A stretch of 8,664 bases of DNA from Pseudomonadota bacterium. GTDB lineage: Bacteria; Pseudomonadota; Gammaproteobacteria; Steroidobacterales; Steroidobacteraceae. The number at the start of each line of letters is the position of its first letter. Within the stretch, counting starts at the first letter, position 1. The notes below the pieces were generated by a model, which did no database searches, was not told the origin of the DNA, and saw nothing but the letters and a program-made list of their open reading frames with translations. This document shows, one piece after another, positions 7,336 through 8,664 of this stretch. Both the position numbers and the translations under genes were made by a program. Location of the stretch: NCBI GenBank assembly GCA_021808195.1, contig JAKBCE010000097.1, positions 1 through 8,664 of the forward strand, in the 5' to 3' direction.

Positions 7336-7341
7336 CCCTCC
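7336..7341 (-). promoter_or_regulatory. Ribosome binding site fixing the start of the cupin gene
   Basis: Minus-strand GGAGGG six bases before the ATG at 7329. It decides against longer in-frame starts up to 7467. Confidence 0.7.
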
Positions 7342-7448
7342 GCCGACCGGCGTCGACCCGCCCGCAGCGCCCCGCCCGGGTGCCGCGGCGCGGCTTCGGC
7401 GGTGAGCACGACGGATGGCAGCGAATCGGGGCGCCATCCGAGGGGGCA

Positions 7449-7454
7449 AGTATA
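7449..7454 (-). promoter_or_regulatory. Possible -10 element for the cupin gene
   Basis: TATACT on the minus strand (5 of 6 to TATAAT), about 120 bases before the cupin ATG. The sequence 17 bases further upstream (GGCGCT) is not a recognisable -35, so this is a weak call. Confidence 0.2.
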
Positions 7455-7525
7455 GCGCGCACCCCACGCAGAGCGCCGGACGTCCCGCGACGCGCCGAAC
7501 GGAGGGCGTGCGCCGCTCAAGGGAC

Positions 7526-7554
7526 TGTACCGGCGCACGCGGCGGCGCAATAAT
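7526..7554 (+). promoter_or_regulatory. Possible promoter for the LVIVD-protein gene
   Basis: TGTACC (7526-7531, 3 of 6 to TTGACA), a 17-base spacer, then AATAAT (7549-7554, 5 of 6 to TATAAT). It would give a leader of roughly 55 bases containing the GATCTGAAGATC palindrome. In GC-rich DNA an A/T hexamer stands out, but the -35 is poor. Confidence 0.25.
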
Positions 7555-7616
7555 GGCCGGGTAGGGGCGTTGTGAGTGTTGCCGTCAAGAGATCTGAAGA
7601 TCCGACGAGGCTCGCC

Positions 7617-8664
7617 ATGAATACCGCGTTTCGAATGGTTCGCACCCTCGGTGGGTCGTTCATCGCCGGCCTCGTGCTGCTCGCCGTACCGGCCCCGCGG
7701 GCCGCGGCGCAGCCGGCCTTCCTCGGACCGGTGCCCCGACCGACCTGCCAGCCCGGGGATCGGACCGAGACCGGGGTCGACGGGCAGCTCACCACCGCCG
7801 AACGCGCGAGCGGCGCTTCGAAGAAGCCCTACGCCTGCAATCTCAAGGTCATCGGCGAGTACGCCGGCCAGGGTGCCGGACATCAACTGATGTGGTACGG
7901 GCACTGCGCCTACGTCACCACCGAAGGCTATGAAGCGGGCCAGAAAGGCGTCCCGCCCCTGCGGCACCCGGGCATCCAGGTGCTGGATGTCGCCCATCAG
8001 CGCGACCCGCGCTACGTCACCCATCTCGATGATCCGGCCTCGCTTTACGACTGGGAGGACGGCTCGGTCAATCCGCGCCGCGCCCTGCTCGGCTCCGCGG
8101 AAAGCTGGATGGGCGCCGGTCCGCAGCCGGCCGTCTCGTTCTACAGCCTCACGCAGTGCACGCACCCTCGACTGCTCGCGAGTGTGCAGATTCCCGATGC
8201 GAACCTGCAGGCGCATGCGGGCAACTTCGCCTATGACGGCAAGACCTACTGGATCGCCTCGTTCAACAAACGCCGGCTGTACGCGATCGACGTCTCCGAT
8301 CCCCGGCACCCGAAGGAACTCATCGACTGGAGCTTCCCGGACCGTGAGCCGGGGGGCGCTGGCGCCCACCAGATCTGCCACCGGATCTCGCTCAATCAGT
8401 TCGCCGTCGACGGCCATCCGCCGGACACGCTCCTGTTCTGCGGCGTGGTCGGACACCTGGTGCATGCAGGCGATTTCAGTTCGGGTAACGGCCTCGTCAT
8501 CTATGACGTGAGTCAGGTTCAGGAGCGCCGGCCCCATCCGCAGATCCGCGTGCTCGGCTCGTTGTACTGGAAGGACGGGGACATCGCCATCGAGCCGGAT
8601 CTGGCGTTCATCAACGGCAGGCCGTTCCTCGGCGTCGGCGATGAGTGCGGCTCGGGCGGGTGCA
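7617..8664 (+). CDS. Exported LVIVD repeat (beta-propeller-like) protein, 3' end outside window
   Basis: At least 349 residues, open to the right edge of the window. The N-terminus is a clear signal peptide: MNTAFRMVRTLGG, a hydrophobic stretch, then PRAAAQPA with probable cleavage near residues 31-34, so the protein is exported to the periplasm or surface. The mature part carries recurring strands of the LVIVD type: GIQVLDVAHQRDP (119-131), RLYAIDVSDPRHP (220-232) and NGLVIYDVSQVQ (291-302). These are typical of secreted propeller proteins of unknown function. Blades tend to begin with a Gly/Ala-His pair: GAGHQL (His89), LQAHAG (His200), GAGAHQIC (His251). Eight cysteines (44, 74, 97, 181, 254, 275, 344, 349) suggest disulfides. 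The ATG at 7617 has GAGG six bases upstream; an internal ATG at 7635 is a less likely alternative. I do not recognise a specific function; the divergent cupin gene gives no clear hint. Confidence 0.82.
   Translation, partial: MNTAFRMVRTLGGSFIAGLVLLAVPAPRAAAQPAFLGPVPRPTCQPGDRTETGVDGQLTTAERASGASKKPYACNLKVIGEYAGQGAGHQLMWYGHCAYVTTEGYEAGQKGVPPLRHPGIQVLDVAHQRDPRYVTHLDDPASLYDWEDGSVNPRRALLGSAESWMGAGPQPAVSFYSLTQCTHPRLLASVQIPDANLQAHAGNFAYDGKTYWIASFNKRRLYAIDVSDPRHPKELIDWSFPDREPGGAGAHQICHRISLNQFAVDGHPPDTLLFCGVVGHLVHAGDFSSGNGLVIYDVSQVQERRPHPQIRVLGSLYWKDGDIAIEPDLAFINGRPFLGVGDECGSGGC

Larger units (their letters stand above)
7330..7616. other. Divergent intergenic region between the cupin and LVIVD-protein genes
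   Basis: 287 bases between two divergently transcribed genes, so it must hold promoters for both or for elements read from each side. Two -10-like hexamers are listed separately. There is a 12-base palindrome GATCTGAAGATC (7591-7602, arms GATCT/AGATC) close to the ribosome binding site of the plus-strand gene. Open frames crossing this region on the minus strand are rich in Arg, Ala and Gly and look non-coding. Confidence 0.5.

Noticed and set aside
6676..7455. 259-codon open frame on the plus strand
   Set aside because: Antisense to the cupin gene, whose metal motifs and RBS are clear; no domain seen.
7330..7467. N-terminal extension of the cupin protein
   Set aside because: The extra 46 residues are low-complexity Arg/Ala/Gly, and GGAGGG precedes the ATG at 7329.
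7320..8537. 405-codon open frame on the minus strand
   Set aside because: Antisense to the LVIVD protein gene and running into the cupin gene in a different frame. The plus-strand frame has a signal peptide, RBS and family repeats; this one has none.
1..8664. tRNA, rRNA, CRISPR arrays, insertion sequences, long direct repeats
   Set aside because: None seen on either strand by reading; nearly all sequence is accounted for by ordinary genes.

Overview
The window is GC-rich chromosomal DNA, densely coding and without mobile-element, CRISPR or RNA-gene signals. The gene content (quinol-type nitric oxide reductase, NnrS, an Ndh closely resembling the E. coli enzyme down to its C-terminal KLH, an exported S9 peptidase with a propeller) suggests a proteobacterium, most likely a high-GC gammaproteobacterium. 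That placement is an inference from protein character only; no marker gene is present.

Positions 1-3843 (+ strand) hold three genes in a row. The first is the C-terminal half of a quinol-dependent nitric oxide reductase (its start lies before the window). The second is nnrS, overlapping it by 4 bases (GTGA). After a 142-base gap with a strong 15-bp hairpin comes ndh, a type II NADH:quinone oxidoreductase. Together they form a plausible short respiratory route: NADH to quinone through Ndh, then quinol to NO through the reductase, with NnrS as an accessory membrane protein for nitrosative stress. Whether ndh is transcribed with the other two is not settled, because the hairpin sits between them.

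Positions 3830-7329 (- strand) hold, in transcription order, a two-domain ChrR-like cupin protein, an exported S9-family prolyl-oligopeptidase-type serine peptidase, and an OsmC-family protein. The last overlaps the 3' end of ndh tail to tail by 14 bases. Gaps of 155 and 48 bases allow, but do not prove, co-transcription.

Positions 7330-7616 are a divergent intergenic region. From 7617 (+) an exported LVIVD-repeat (beta-propeller-like) protein of unknown function begins and runs off the right edge of the window; eight cysteines and recurrent Ala/Gly-His motifs make it the least understood gene here.

No clearly new multi-gene system is visible. The items most worth a second look are the NADH-to-NO gene grouping, the LVIVD protein, the cupin protein without an adjacent sigma factor, and the hairpin between nnrS and ndh.
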